Source: UBA12077 sp963665525 (GTDB taxonomy: Bacteria; Bacteroidota; Bacteroidia; Bacteroidales; UBA12077). Taken from it: a stretch of DNA of 64,000 nt. The stretch lies in contig OY762280.1 in NCBI GenBank assembly GCA_963665525.1, positions 3,658,001 through 3,722,000 on the forward strand. The letters run 5' to 3'. The notes under the pieces were generated by a model. That model worked only from the letters and a program-made list of their open reading frames with translations. It searched no databases and had not been told where the DNA came from. Positions 18,694 to 27,574 of this stretch are shown piece after piece. Position 1 is the stretch's first letter, and each line of letters starts with the position of its first letter. The translations under genes were made by a program, and so were the position numbers.

Positions 18694-19110
18694 TTATACT
18701 GCCTGAGCGTATTCTTTACCTTTAAACCATTCTATTGCTTTTTCTTCTGAATTAAACATTTTTAATGGTAATCCAAATTTATTGGAAACCTTTATGATCA
18801 TGTTCAAATAATATTTTTTGAAAACATTTCCGTCAAATATAACAGCTGCGCGTTTTAATCCTGCATCTATTGCTTGAGGAAGCATCTCTGTTTCGAACCA
18901 CTTCCTATTTTCAGGGGAAACAACTCCCTGATCTCTAATGTCTGATAAAAAGTTGTCGGCAGGGTTGTTTTTTGCATGATTGAGCATAATCAAAAAAGCA
19001 TACTGGTATTCTTCTGTAGAAGTCTTACGCTTCCAAACTATTTTCCCTAATTTCAAATCTGAATCATAAGAAACTTCGGCATAATCCGTGTTAAGTAAAA
19101 GTTCTTTCAT
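18694..19110 (-). CDS. SpoIIAA-like (STAS/SEC14-fold) protein
   Basis: A 138-residue cytoplasmic protein with the SpoIIAA-like pattern: an N-terminal strand pair (AEVSYDSDLKLGKIVWKR), a helix YQYAFLIMLNHAKN, and a strand NFLSDIRDQGVVSPENRKWFETEMLPQA. It ends with the family-typical LPLKMFNSEEKAIEWFKG. These are stand-alone STAS/CRAL-TRIO-like proteins common in Bacteroidota; their role is unknown. It converges with the U32 gene, 2 bp between stops. The window also has two SpoIIE-type phosphatases, but no evidence links them to this protein. Confidence 0.75.
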   Translation of the reverse strand: MKELLLNTDYAEVSYDSDLKLGKIVWKRKTSTEEYQYAFLIMLNHAKNNPADNFLSDIRDQGVVSPENRKWFETEMLPQAIDAGLKRAAVIFDGNVFKKYYLNMIIKVSNKFGLPLKMFNSEEKAIEWFKGKEYAQAV

Positions 19111-19322
19111 AACAGGAGGGTTTTAGTTTGATAGTTTGTCTAATACTTTACGGTAATTTTTTACCTAAGGTTTTGCCATATTTGTTTTTTTTATAACTTG
19201 CATCTATAAACAATCTGATTTGATAAATGTTTATGAATATCTATTTTCTAGTAAAATTTTAAAACAACTTCAATAATTTTAAAAATTTAATTTGAATTTT
19301 TTAACACAAATTTTTATTAAAA

Positions 19323-19520
19323 ATGAAATCAAGTAAGAATTTTCAAAAGACGAAGAAAACAAGATCTTTTGATAATGAAAGAGAGCCTAGAATAAAAAAG
19401 GTTGGAAATACTAATAAAAAACAAAAGAACTACAAGAAAGAAATCTATCATGAGATCGACGAAGATGAAGAACTGGATCTTTTTGGTAAAAAAGATGATA
19501 TATTAGATGATGAAGAATAA
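19323..19520 (+). CDS. Small highly charged protein
   Basis: A 65-residue protein with a strongly basic first two thirds (Lys/Arg-rich, KSSKNFQKTKKTRS) and a strongly acidic tail (EIDEDEELDLFG ... DDILDDEE). It is probably disordered and could bind nucleic acid or ribosomes. An AT-rich 200-bp leader precedes it and a good terminator follows, supporting a real gene. No family is recognised. Confidence 0.65.
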   Translation: MKSSKNFQKTKKTRSFDNEREPRIKKVGNTNKKQKNYKKEIYHEIDEDEELDLFGKKDDILDDEE

Positions 19521-19540
19521 AAATAAAATTTCCATAAAAA

Positions 19541-19560
19541 AGGGCTGAAGTATCAGCCCT
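19541..19560. terminator. Bidirectional terminator
   Basis: AGGGCTGA and TCAGCCCT form an 8-bp stem, loop AGTA, flanked by A5-6 on the left and T6 on the right. It serves both the small charged protein gene and the convergent DUF2807 gene. Confidence 0.9.
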
Positions 19561-19566
19561 TTTTTA

Positions 19567-20253
19567 TTATTTCTCATCCCATTTGGTGATTTTACCTCCT
19601 AAAGTTGTCTTTAAAGATTCTTCTTCTGGTAATCCAAAGAAACTTAAATTCGCTCCTGTATTAACATTCGCTTCAATTTTTTTATTTGCAATAATTTCTG
19701 CTTTCCCCCCAGTGTTCATTTTAATAAATACTTCATCACAAGAAAAATTTGAGGCAGAAAGCGTTCCTCCTGTATTGATATATGACTCTTGTAATTTACA
19801 TTTCCCTTCAACATCAATATATGCTCCTTGATAAGCTTTTAATTCAATAGCATTTAAATCAACTTTCATTAATATTTTCCCACCACTCGTTGCCTCTGCA
19901 AATATTTTATCTCCATTAATCATTTCTTTAATAGATATTTCTGCCGAAGCATTTGAATTAATTTCTCTAATCTCTGTATAAACCACCTTAATTTTAACCT
20001 TTACATCATCATCAAATAAATTAGATGTCATTTTGATTTTAAGAAGTTTATCATCTACTTCAGTTACAACATCGGAAGGATCAACATGATAAGCTTTAAT
20101 TTCTAATGATTCTTTATTACCTAACTTCATTTCAACTTCAATATTTCCTGTAACCTCAATTTTGTCGAATGAGTTAATGTCTCTTTTTTCTATTTTCTGA
20201 GCATTCACACTAATAATGCTAAACAAAAAAACTGTAGTTAAAAAATATCTCAT
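19567..20253 (-). CDS. DUF2807 (GIN-domain) secreted protein
   Basis: A 228-residue protein using the ATG at 20253, which gives a signal peptide MRYFLTTVFLFSIISVNAQ; an ATG 39 nt upstream would bury it. The mature part is a right-handed beta-helix-like head (DUF2807): FDKIEVTGNIEVEMKLGNKESLEIKA, then short periodic strands such as GDKIFAEATSGGKILMKVDL. Proteins of this family are abundant in Bacteroidota as putative adhesin heads; function is unproven. Downstream of and close to the ABC ATPase gene (78 bp), possibly in the same transcript. Confidence 0.88.
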   Translation of the reverse strand: MRYFLTTVFLFSIISVNAQKIEKRDINSFDKIEVTGNIEVEMKLGNKESLEIKAYHVDPSDVVTEVDDKLLKIKMTSNLFDDDVKVKIKVVYTEIREINSNASAEISIKEMINGDKIFAEATSGGKILMKVDLNAIELKAYQGAYIDVEGKCKLQESYINTGGTLSASNFSCDEVFIKMNTGGKAEIIANKKIEANVNTGANLSFFGLPEEESLKTTLGGKITKWDEK

Positions 20254-20331
20254 AATTGTCAATTTTATAGTCAATAAAAAATAAAGGAACAAAAACTGCT
20301 CCTTTATAAAAACTTATTCGTGCATAAAATA

Positions 20332-21015
20332 TTATAAAATCTTCTTTATATTTTCTGTTACTATATGTCCATCGAATAATTGAACAATTCGGTGCGCATA
20401 TTCTGCATCAGAAGGAGAGTGAGTAACCATTACAATGGTTGTTCCTTCTTTATTTAATTCAGACAATAATTTCATCACTTCTTCTCCATTTGCAGAATCC
20501 AGGTTACCTGTAGGCTCATCGGCTAATATTAGCTTTGGATTTGCTACAACAGCACGGGCAATGGCTACTCTTTGCTGCTGACCTCCGGACAACTGCTGTG
20601 GGAAGTGTTTTTTTCGATGAGCAATCTTCATCCTATCCAAAACAGCTTCTACTTTTTTCTTTCTTTCTGATGCCGATTCTTTTAAATATAATAATGGTAA
20701 TTCGACATTTTCATAGACGGAAAGTTCATCAATTAAATTAAAACTCTGAAAAACAAAACCAACATTCGCTTTTCGTAGTTCAGTTCTTTGCTTTTCTTTA
20801 AATTTTGAAACCTCTGTTCCATCAAAATATAATTGTCCATCAGATGGATTGTCAAGTAATCCAACAATATTTAGCAAGGTAGATTTTCCACATCCAGAAG
20901 GGCCCATTACCGCTACAAACTCTCCTTTTTGTACTTCCAGGTCTACTTTATTTAAAGCAGTTGTTTCAATTTCGTCAGTCTTAAATATTTTTACTAACTG
21001 GTTTGTTTTAAGCAT
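20332..21015 (-). CDS. ABC transporter ATPase, LolD/MacB type
   Basis: A 227-residue ATPase with Walker A GPSGCGKST (38-46), the signature LSGGQQQRVAIARA, Walker B LILADEPTGNLD and switch HS. It is in the LolD/MacB group that drives FtsX-type permeases. It lies 23 bp downstream of the 806-residue permease on the same strand, which is its evident partner. Substrate is unknown; this group moves lipoproteins, peptides or drugs without crossing the membrane in the usual way. Confidence 0.93.
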   Translation of the reverse strand: MLKTNQLVKIFKTDEIETTALNKVDLEVQKGEFVAVMGPSGCGKSTLLNIVGLLDNPSDGQLYFDGTEVSKFKEKQRTELRKANVGFVFQSFNLIDELSVYENVELPLLYLKESASERKKKVEAVLDRMKIAHRKKHFPQQLSGGQQQRVAIARAVVANPKLILADEPTGNLDSANGEEVMKLLSELNKEGTTIVMVTHSPSDAEYAHRIVQLFDGHIVTENIKKIL

Positions 21016-21038
21016 TTTATTATAGTTTTTAGTTTAAT

Positions 21039-23459
21039 TTATTCGTATCGTAATGTTTCTGCAGGATTTTTCAGTGCTGCTTTTACCGTTTGATATATTA
21101 CTGTTAATAATGATAATATAATTGTTAAGATCGGAATTAGGATAAACATCAGGTAATTAATTCCAACCCGATATGAGAAATCCTCAAGCCAATTATTCAT
21201 AAGCCAATAAGCAATTGGCCATGCTAAAACAGAAGCAAAAACAATTAACTTAAATATTTCTTTACTAATAATATATACAATATTAGCAGATGTTGATCCA
21301 AAGGTTTTTCGTATACCAATCTCTTTTTTTCTTTGTTGAGTTATAAAAGAAATTAGACCTAACAATCCTAAAAAGGCTATTAATATTGAAAGTGCAGAAA
21401 ATAATATAAAGATATTGTTGGTTCTTTGCTCTGCTTGATAAAGCTCATTTAAATGATCGTCGAAAAAGAAATATTCGAAAGGATAACCCGTTTCAAAACT
21501 TTCCCAAACTCCCTGAATTTGTGATATTGCCCCATTAACATTTTCAGAATTTAACCTTACACAAACTACTCCTTCCCAATTTCCAGGCATTAAAGTAAAT
21601 GCTGCAGGTTCTATTGTAGTATGTAATGATTTAAAATTAAAATCTTTTACAACTCCAATTACCGGTCTTTTCAAAAACTCATTCCCTCTCCATGGTGATA
21701 GGATAATTTTACCAAGAGGATCTTCCAAACCTAATGATTTTACTGCAGCTTCATTAATAATAATTCCATTAGAGTCTGTTGGAAACTCTTTGGAAAAGAA
21801 TCGACCTTCGACCAACTCATATCCAAATGTTTTTCCAAAATCGTAACTTACCCATGACTGATTTAATAAATACGTATTACTTGTTGATTCTCCTTCTAAG
21901 AAAAATGCATTATTTGAAAAATTAACCCCAGGATAAGAACTGGCATTGGTTACATTTTCTACAACAGGTAAGTTTCTTAATTCTGCCTTAAAAGCCTCCA
22001 TTTTAGTTCTTAAGGCATCGGACCTTCTAATCATTAACATGTTCTCTCTTTCAAATCCTAAGTCCTTATTAAGCATATATTTTAACTGACTTGAAACAGT
22101 ATAAGTGGATAGTAGAATAAATACAGAAACTACAAACTGGGTAACAACTAAGACAGATCTAAGCGTACCACTTTTTGCACCTAGTTTTAATTTCCCCTTT
22201 AATACGGCAACTGGTCTAAATGAAGCAAGAAAAAAAGCGGGATAGCTGCCTGCCATTAAACTCACTAAAAGTATTAATCCAAATAGCATAGGAACAATAT
22301 ACCAACAACCAAAATAACTCATTTGTAAAGGTATCTGAACCACATTATTTAATATCGGCATAAACAATTCTAAAAGCACTATTGCAACACCCAGAGATAC
22401 TAATGTTATAATAAAAGATTCTGTTAAAAACTGTACAACTAATTGTTCTTTCATTGCCCCAACAACCTTTCTAATACCTACTTCTTTTGATCGGTTGGCA
22501 GCTCTGGCCGTAGACAAATTAGTAAAGTTTATACTAGCAATAACTAAAATAAAAATGGCAATCGAAATAAAAATATATACATATAAAATATTTCCATTGG
22601 TTTCAATTTCGTACTGTAAATCAGAATGCAAATGAATATCTAAAAGTGGCTGAATAAAATAACTAAATGAATTTCCCGATGCAGCAAATTCATCCATCTT
22701 AATTCCTAATGCTTGTTCAATCTGAGGACCAACATATTTCTCAACCATTCCTTGCATTTTTAACTCAAACTGAGAAGCAGAAGTACCTTCTTTTAATAAG
22801 ATGTAAGTATAAAAATTATGCGATACCCAAAATGTATTTTGACTTGCTCTTAGTGTAACTAGAGATCCTAAGAGATCAAAATGAAAATGTGAATTTTCAG
22901 GTGGATCCTCCATCAGCCCGGTTACTTTATACAATACTGTATCACTTTCTACTTTTAATAATTTACCCACAGGGTTTTCATTGCCAAAATATTTTTTAGC
23001 CCCCGTTTGTGTCATAACAACACTTCGGGGTTCTGTTAATACCGTTTTTGGATTTCCTTCTAATAGTTTAAATGAGAAGATATCGAAGAAAGTAGAATCT
23101 GCAAAAAGAAACTTCTTCTCGTTAAACTTTTTATCTTCATAACGAATAAGCCAATCACCGGATTCTTTTACCCGGCAAGCATTCATGACTTCAGGATAAT
23201 CTCGAATCATAGCCTCAGCCATCGGTGCTGAAGTAACCGCCTGATTGATTTCATTGTTCATCATCATACCATATACCCCAACGCGATATATTTGATCAGC
23301 CTTATCGTGAAGTTTATCGTATCCAAGTTCAAATTGAACAAACAGTGCTATATAAATAATAGCAGCTAATCCCGTAGAAAGCCCCAGAATATTAATAATA
23401 GAATAAGTCCAGTTCTTAAAAACATTTCGAAAAGCAGTTAAAAAGAAATTTTTAATCAT
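21039..23459 (-). CDS. ABC transporter permease, double MacB-PCD/FtsX type
   Basis: An 806-residue membrane protein of the long Bacteroidota class. The first TM at ~18-40 is followed by a MacB-like periplasmic domain (~45-270), a set of three TMs (~285-410), another TM at ~430-455, a second periplasmic domain (~460-665), and three final TMs with FtsX motifs (QQRKKEIGIRKTFGSTSANI, 705 region; and earlier ANRSKEVGIRKVVGAMKEQL). It pairs with the ATPase just downstream. These mechanotransmission-type exporters often handle antimicrobial peptides or lipoproteins; no regulator adjoins it to suggest which. Confidence 0.92.
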   Translation of the reverse strand: MIKNFFLTAFRNVFKNWTYSIINILGLSTGLAAIIYIALFVQFELGYDKLHDKADQIYRVGVYGMMMNNEINQAVTSAPMAEAMIRDYPEVMNACRVKESGDWLIRYEDKKFNEKKFLFADSTFFDIFSFKLLEGNPKTVLTEPRSVVMTQTGAKKYFGNENPVGKLLKVESDTVLYKVTGLMEDPPENSHFHFDLLGSLVTLRASQNTFWVSHNFYTYILLKEGTSASQFELKMQGMVEKYVGPQIEQALGIKMDEFAASGNSFSYFIQPLLDIHLHSDLQYEIETNGNILYVYIFISIAIFILVIASINFTNLSTARAANRSKEVGIRKVVGAMKEQLVVQFLTESFIITLVSLGVAIVLLELFMPILNNVVQIPLQMSYFGCWYIVPMLFGLILLVSLMAGSYPAFFLASFRPVAVLKGKLKLGAKSGTLRSVLVVTQFVVSVFILLSTYTVSSQLKYMLNKDLGFERENMLMIRRSDALRTKMEAFKAELRNLPVVENVTNASSYPGVNFSNNAFFLEGESTSNTYLLNQSWVSYDFGKTFGYELVEGRFFSKEFPTDSNGIIINEAAVKSLGLEDPLGKIILSPWRGNEFLKRPVIGVVKDFNFKSLHTTIEPAAFTLMPGNWEGVVCVRLNSENVNGAISQIQGVWESFETGYPFEYFFFDDHLNELYQAEQRTNNIFILFSALSILIAFLGLLGLISFITQQRKKEIGIRKTFGSTSANIVYIISKEIFKLIVFASVLAWPIAYWLMNNWLEDFSYRVGINYLMFILIPILTIILSLLTVIYQTVKAALKNPAETLRYE

Positions 23460-23569
23460 TATAGGCTAAATTTAGGTTTTAGGTGTGACGCTCAAATGAA
23501 TTGAAAAGTTACAGCAACATCCTTGATTTCCAATAAAAGACGAAAAAGCTTTTAAATTGATGCAAAAAA

Positions 23570-23592
23570 AGCTGCTTAAAAATTAAGCAGCT
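23570..23592 (-). terminator. Terminator after pepE
   Basis: AGCTGCTTAA and TTAAGCAGCT form a 10-bp stem with a 3-nt loop; a run of A on the plus strand just before gives a T run on the minus strand. Confidence 0.85.
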
Positions 23593-23617
23593 CTATCTTA
23601 TATTTAAATTACTGATT

Positions 23618-24331
23618 CTATTCAAATAAAAAATCGAAGTCGTCTCCGGCAGCAAGTTCTCTAGGCTCTTCACCATTTTTAAATATTCTGGCAGATCGAG
23701 GTCCTATTAATTCAACTTCAGCATTGTCAACTTTTAACATGGTTCCTTCGCGTAAACCAACTACATAAGTATAAGGATTAGCAACCAAAAATTCTTCGAT
23801 TCGTTGTTCACGAGTTTCTCCGGCATGTCCATCAGGGTTTGCATCTAAATAGTGCGGATTAATCTGAAATCTAACCAAATTCGTAGCGTGGAAGCTATCC
23901 GGCTCAACAATTGGCATATCATTGGTAGTACAAATAGTTGGACAAGCAACATTTGAACCTGCACTCCAACCAATATAAGGTTTCCCCTTTAAGCATTCGT
24001 AACGTATAGTTTCAAGAAGATCTTGCTGTTGCATTAATTTTAATAAATGGAACGTGTTACCACCACCAACAACAATTGCTTCTGCATCTTTTAAAGCTTG
24101 TTTTTTCTCATTTGGATTGTAGTGATGAATTGAATCAACTTCGTAACCTAATTCTGAAAATCTTTCCTGAACTTTTTGTTGATATTCATCAAAAGAAAAG
24201 GTAACAGCAGCATAAGGAATAAATAATACCTTTTTTACATTTTCACCTAAGAATTTTTTTATCTCATGCTTCGGATAATCAAGGTAAGCCTCTCCTGCAT
24301 TTGTCGAATTGCTAATTAAAAGTAGTCTCAT
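23618..24331 (-). CDS. pepE: Dipeptidase E (alpha-aspartyl dipeptidase)
   Basis: A 237-residue S51 peptidase of normal length that cleaves Asp-Xaa dipeptides in the cytoplasm. The serine nucleophile lies in GWSAGSN (Ser123), with Asp138 and His160 (INPHYLD) at positions matching the known triad. The oxyanion region is VGGGNTFHLL. It is a single gene between its terminator and the TPR-SpoIIE gene. Confidence 0.95.
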   Translation of the reverse strand: MRLLLISNSTNAGEAYLDYPKHEIKKFLGENVKKVLFIPYAAVTFSFDEYQQKVQERFSELGYEVDSIHHYNPNEKKQALKDAEAIVVGGGNTFHLLKLMQQQDLLETIRYECLKGKPYIGWSAGSNVACPTICTTNDMPIVEPDSFHATNLVRFQINPHYLDANPDGHAGETREQRIEEFLVANPYTYVVGLREGTMLKVDNAEVELIGPRSARIFKNGEEPRELAAGDDFDFLFE

Positions 24332-24392
24332 GTTAATATGTTTTACTGTTATTAATTCTTTTTAAGAGGATAAAGATATAATAAATCTATCA

Positions 24393-26441
24393 TTAAACCT
24401 TTATTCCCATTACTAAAACATCATCAATCTGCTCCTTATCTCCTTTCCAGTTATCAAATTCCGTTTCTAAAATTCTTTTCTGTTCACTCATTGATTTATC
24501 TCTCATTGAAATCAGCATTTCTTTAAATGGAGTAATTTTAAATTTAGCAGTATTTGGTCCGCCAAACTGATCAATATAACCATCTGTAAATATATATATC
24601 ATATCTCCTTTTAGAATATCAATTTCATGATTTGTAAATGATTCCTTTTCTAAGATATGTATTCCTATTGGCATTCTATCTGCCTTAAGCGATATGAGTT
24701 CATTGTTTCGTATTAAATAAAGCGGATTATATGCCCCGGCATATTGAAGTTTATTCTCTTTTGGATCGATAATACATAATGCGATATCCATTCCGTCTTT
24801 TGCTTCATTTTCTTTTCCTGTTTGATGAAGCGACAGCTTAACATTATCTCTTAACTGATTTAATATTTCGTTTGCTCTTAATTCTGTTTCTTTATTTACA
24901 ATTTCATTTAAAAAAGCAAAACCAAGCATGCTCATAAATGCTCCCGGTACACCATGACCTGTACAATCAACTACTGCTACAATGGTTTTCCCTTCTTTAT
25001 GAGTAATCCAATAAAAATCACCACTCACGATATCTCGTGGTTTGTAAAAAATAAAATGATCAGGAATTACTGTAGCAATATAATCAACTGGAGGTAAGAT
25101 AGCCGTTTGTATTCTACTCGCATATTCGATACTATCTGTTATTTGTCTTTTTTGATATGCTAATAATACATTTGCTTTACGGATTTTTTTGTTTTGAGAA
25201 AATAGAACCAATAGAAATAAAAATATAGCAACAAATCCTACTAAGAGTGTAAGAGAAAAATTTCTCTGCTTCTTGATGGTTAAATCTTTAATAATTTGCT
25301 CATTTTCCAGGTTCTTTATTTGCTGTTCTTTTTTCTTGGTTTCATATTTAGTTTCAAGTTCTTTGATCTGTTTTGATTTTTCTGCATTAAATATAGAGTC
25401 GTTTAAAGCATGAGCAACCTCAGCATACTCCAGTGCACTCTTATAGTCCAGCTCTTCTTTGTAAATCTGATAGAGTAGATCATAAAAATCACTTAAGTCA
25501 TCCAAAGCATTGATTTCCTGTGCTAATATTATTCCTTTATTGCAATATTGTTTGGCTGCATTAAAATTGTCTCTTCCAAAATACAAAGCAGCTATTGAAA
25601 AATATGTGGCTACCTGTTCTCCTTTTTCCCCAAGTTCTTCTTCTAATTTTAGAATTTTAAAGTATGTGTTTAGTGCTTTTTCTTTTTGTCCAATGATACT
25701 ATGAATCTCTGCTAAATTCGACAAAGCCATTAATTGTCTTCGAAGATTTCCCAGCTCAAGATACATTTGATAAGCTTTTTCGAAATAATTTCGAACATTA
25801 TCATAATCCTCCAGATAATAATTCACAATGGCCATATTATTATATAAAAGAGCAATTCCTTCTTTATCATCTATTTGAGATCTTATTTCAAGCGATTTTT
25901 TATAAAGTTCCAGGCTTTTTTCATAATCTTCATGCCTAGAATACAACAACCCTAAGTTTAAATATGTCTTTGCAACTCCAATGGTATCACCCAGGTTTTC
26001 ATATACATTGAGCGCTTTCATGAAATTACTCATGGCCTCATCGTATTTCCCCATTTTATCGTATGCCGCTCCCTGATTTAAATATGCCGTTGCTGTTCCT
26101 TTATAAAAGCCTTTCTCCTCACAAATAAACATTGCTTTTTTCATAATGTCAATGGATTTCTCGTATTCTCCGGTAATTATGTAAAACTTGCCTATTCTGT
26201 TAAGAACTTCAACTTTTAATGCAACATCTTCTGAATTTTCAACAATTTTTAAAGCTTGTTCTAAATATTGTTTTCCTTCCACAATTTTCCCTTTTTCGTA
26301 GTTTTCATAAATTTCAATGAGAAGCTTCACTTTTGTGGAGTCGCCCGATTGGTTTACTAAACTTTTTAAACTATCGATGTTTGTTGTTTGAGAAAACAGT
26401 ACACCTGGAAATAGGAGTAGGATAAATAAAATGGTCCGCAT
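24393..26441 (-). CDS. TPR-containing SpoIIE-type PP2C phosphatase
   Basis: A 682-residue protein from the ATG at 26441, giving signal peptide MRTILFILLLFPGVLFSQ. About six TPR repeats (~40-330) are exported, then a helical stalk, one TM (~388-408), a short coiled coil and a cytoplasmic SpoIIE/PP2C domain (~465-682). Metal-binding motifs VAVVDCTGHGVPGAFMSMLG and DGYIDQFGG are intact. It should sense something through the TPRs and dephosphorylate a serine/threonine on an anti-sigma-antagonist-like or other target. It is paralogous to the protein at 47607-49871. No STAS or RsbW-like partner adjoins. Confidence 0.9.
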   Translation of the reverse strand: MRTILFILLLFPGVLFSQTTNIDSLKSLVNQSGDSTKVKLLIEIYENYEKGKIVEGKQYLEQALKIVENSEDVALKVEVLNRIGKFYIITGEYEKSIDIMKKAMFICEEKGFYKGTATAYLNQGAAYDKMGKYDEAMSNFMKALNVYENLGDTIGVAKTYLNLGLLYSRHEDYEKSLELYKKSLEIRSQIDDKEGIALLYNNMAIVNYYLEDYDNVRNYFEKAYQMYLELGNLRRQLMALSNLAEIHSIIGQKEKALNTYFKILKLEEELGEKGEQVATYFSIAALYFGRDNFNAAKQYCNKGIILAQEINALDDLSDFYDLLYQIYKEELDYKSALEYAEVAHALNDSIFNAEKSKQIKELETKYETKKKEQQIKNLENEQIIKDLTIKKQRNFSLTLLVGFVAIFLFLLVLFSQNKKIRKANVLLAYQKRQITDSIEYASRIQTAILPPVDYIATVIPDHFIFYKPRDIVSGDFYWITHKEGKTIVAVVDCTGHGVPGAFMSMLGFAFLNEIVNKETELRANEILNQLRDNVKLSLHQTGKENEAKDGMDIALCIIDPKENKLQYAGAYNPLYLIRNNELISLKADRMPIGIHILEKESFTNHEIDILKGDMIYIFTDGYIDQFGGPNTAKFKITPFKEMLISMRDKSMSEQKRILETEFDNWKGDKEQIDDVLVMGIKV

Positions 26442-26602
26442 AATTTCTAAAAAAAGATTTTTGAGTTTTAAATTTAACACTATCCTACGTATTATCTTAA
26501 TATTTGTTTTCTAATTTATTTTAATAAGTAATAATTATTAAATATTTACTTATAGTAACTAATTATTTATTTCTGTTCTCCAAATTATTATATAAAATAA
26601 AA

Positions 26603-26627
26603 AAACGACCATTTTTTGTGGTCGTTT
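26603..26627 (-). terminator. Terminator of the ECF sigma operon
   Basis: AAACGACCA and TGGTCGTTT, 9-bp stem, 7-nt loop, with a run of A on the plus strand to the left (T on the minus). It lies just after the beta-barrel gene. Confidence 0.88.
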
Positions 26628-26648
26628 AATCTATATCTTAAATAAATA

Positions 26649-27494
26649 CTATTCAAATGAAAGCGCTATTCCTACAGAAATAGGATATAATTCTGGTCCT
26701 TTATCCTTTTCAAAAAGTGGAGTAAAGTAATATGTTCCATAAATTAACCAGTCACCTACACCAATTCGCGCATGTACACCATATCTAAAAGGAGATAAGT
26801 TAAAATCATCTTTTGTTTTATCTTTATTTTTATCTCCATTTTCCTTATAAACAACTTTTGTATTAGAACCTAATTTAACACCTCCTATAGCGCCTGCTGA
26901 GAATACTACTCCATTGTGTGAATATGATGAAGAATGCCATTCAAGCAATAATGGTAATGTTGCATAAGTTGTAGATAACTTGGATTTTTCAATGTTCCAG
27001 TTTGGCTGTGTTATGGAAAGATCTACTTCTTCAATCACTCCAGTTGTTGGATTTTCCTGGATGGAATTATCATTATCAAAACGATAATAGTTCCATTCAA
27101 TACCTAAACCTGTTACCAAGCCAAATTTATTATTAATTAAATTTATACTGTACTGAGCAAAGTTAACATTCATGTTCCATGATTTTCCAGTATTTAAATC
27201 CATATATTCCTCTCCCAACTCACGACTCAAAGAAAAATCTTTATCCACAAAGTTGCTTAATCCCATGGAAAAGCTTGCCCATGAACCTTTAAATCTGTCA
27301 TCATCGTCCCACATCCAATCCCAGTCTTTATCTCTTTTATGCTTCTTTACATAAATTTGAGTTTCACCATTATCTTCAATAATTTTTACTGTTTTTCTTT
27401 TAAACCGGATATTGGTTGTATCATTGTTTTCTTCTTGTGCAAAAACACTTAATGTAATCATTAAGGTAATTAATATTAGTGCTATCTTTTTCAT
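26649..27494 (-). CDS. Outer-membrane beta-barrel protein of ECF operon
   Basis: A 281-residue protein with signal peptide MKKIALILITLMITLSVFAQ, a charged linker (KKHKRDKDWDWMWDDDD, ~50-65), then ~8 amphipathic strands characteristic of a PorT/OmpW-like barrel (KLGSNTKVVYKE, IGVGDWLIYGTYYFTPLF). The last residues, GIALSFE, form the usual terminal strand. It is the third gene of an ECF sigma / membrane regulator / barrel operon, so it is probably one target or the stress read-out of that regulator. Confidence 0.85.
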   Translation of the reverse strand: MKKIALILITLMITLSVFAQEENNDTTNIRFKRKTVKIIEDNGETQIYVKKHKRDKDWDWMWDDDDRFKGSWASFSMGLSNFVDKDFSLSRELGEEYMDLNTGKSWNMNVNFAQYSINLINNKFGLVTGLGIEWNYYRFDNDNSIQENPTTGVIEEVDLSITQPNWNIEKSKLSTTYATLPLLLEWHSSSYSHNGVVFSAGAIGGVKLGSNTKVVYKENGDKNKDKTKDDFNLSPFRYGVHARIGVGDWLIYGTYYFTPLFEKDKGPELYPISVGIALSFE

Positions 27495-27574
27495 AATTCT
27501 AAATTTTTAATTTCTACTTCAATAATTTTGTTTCTTCTACGACGGCTATCCCCTCCAAATTGTTACAGAAGTTT

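Noticed and set aside
23461..23560. Possible small gene or riboswitch before the permease
   Set aside because: No open frame or conserved pairing visible.
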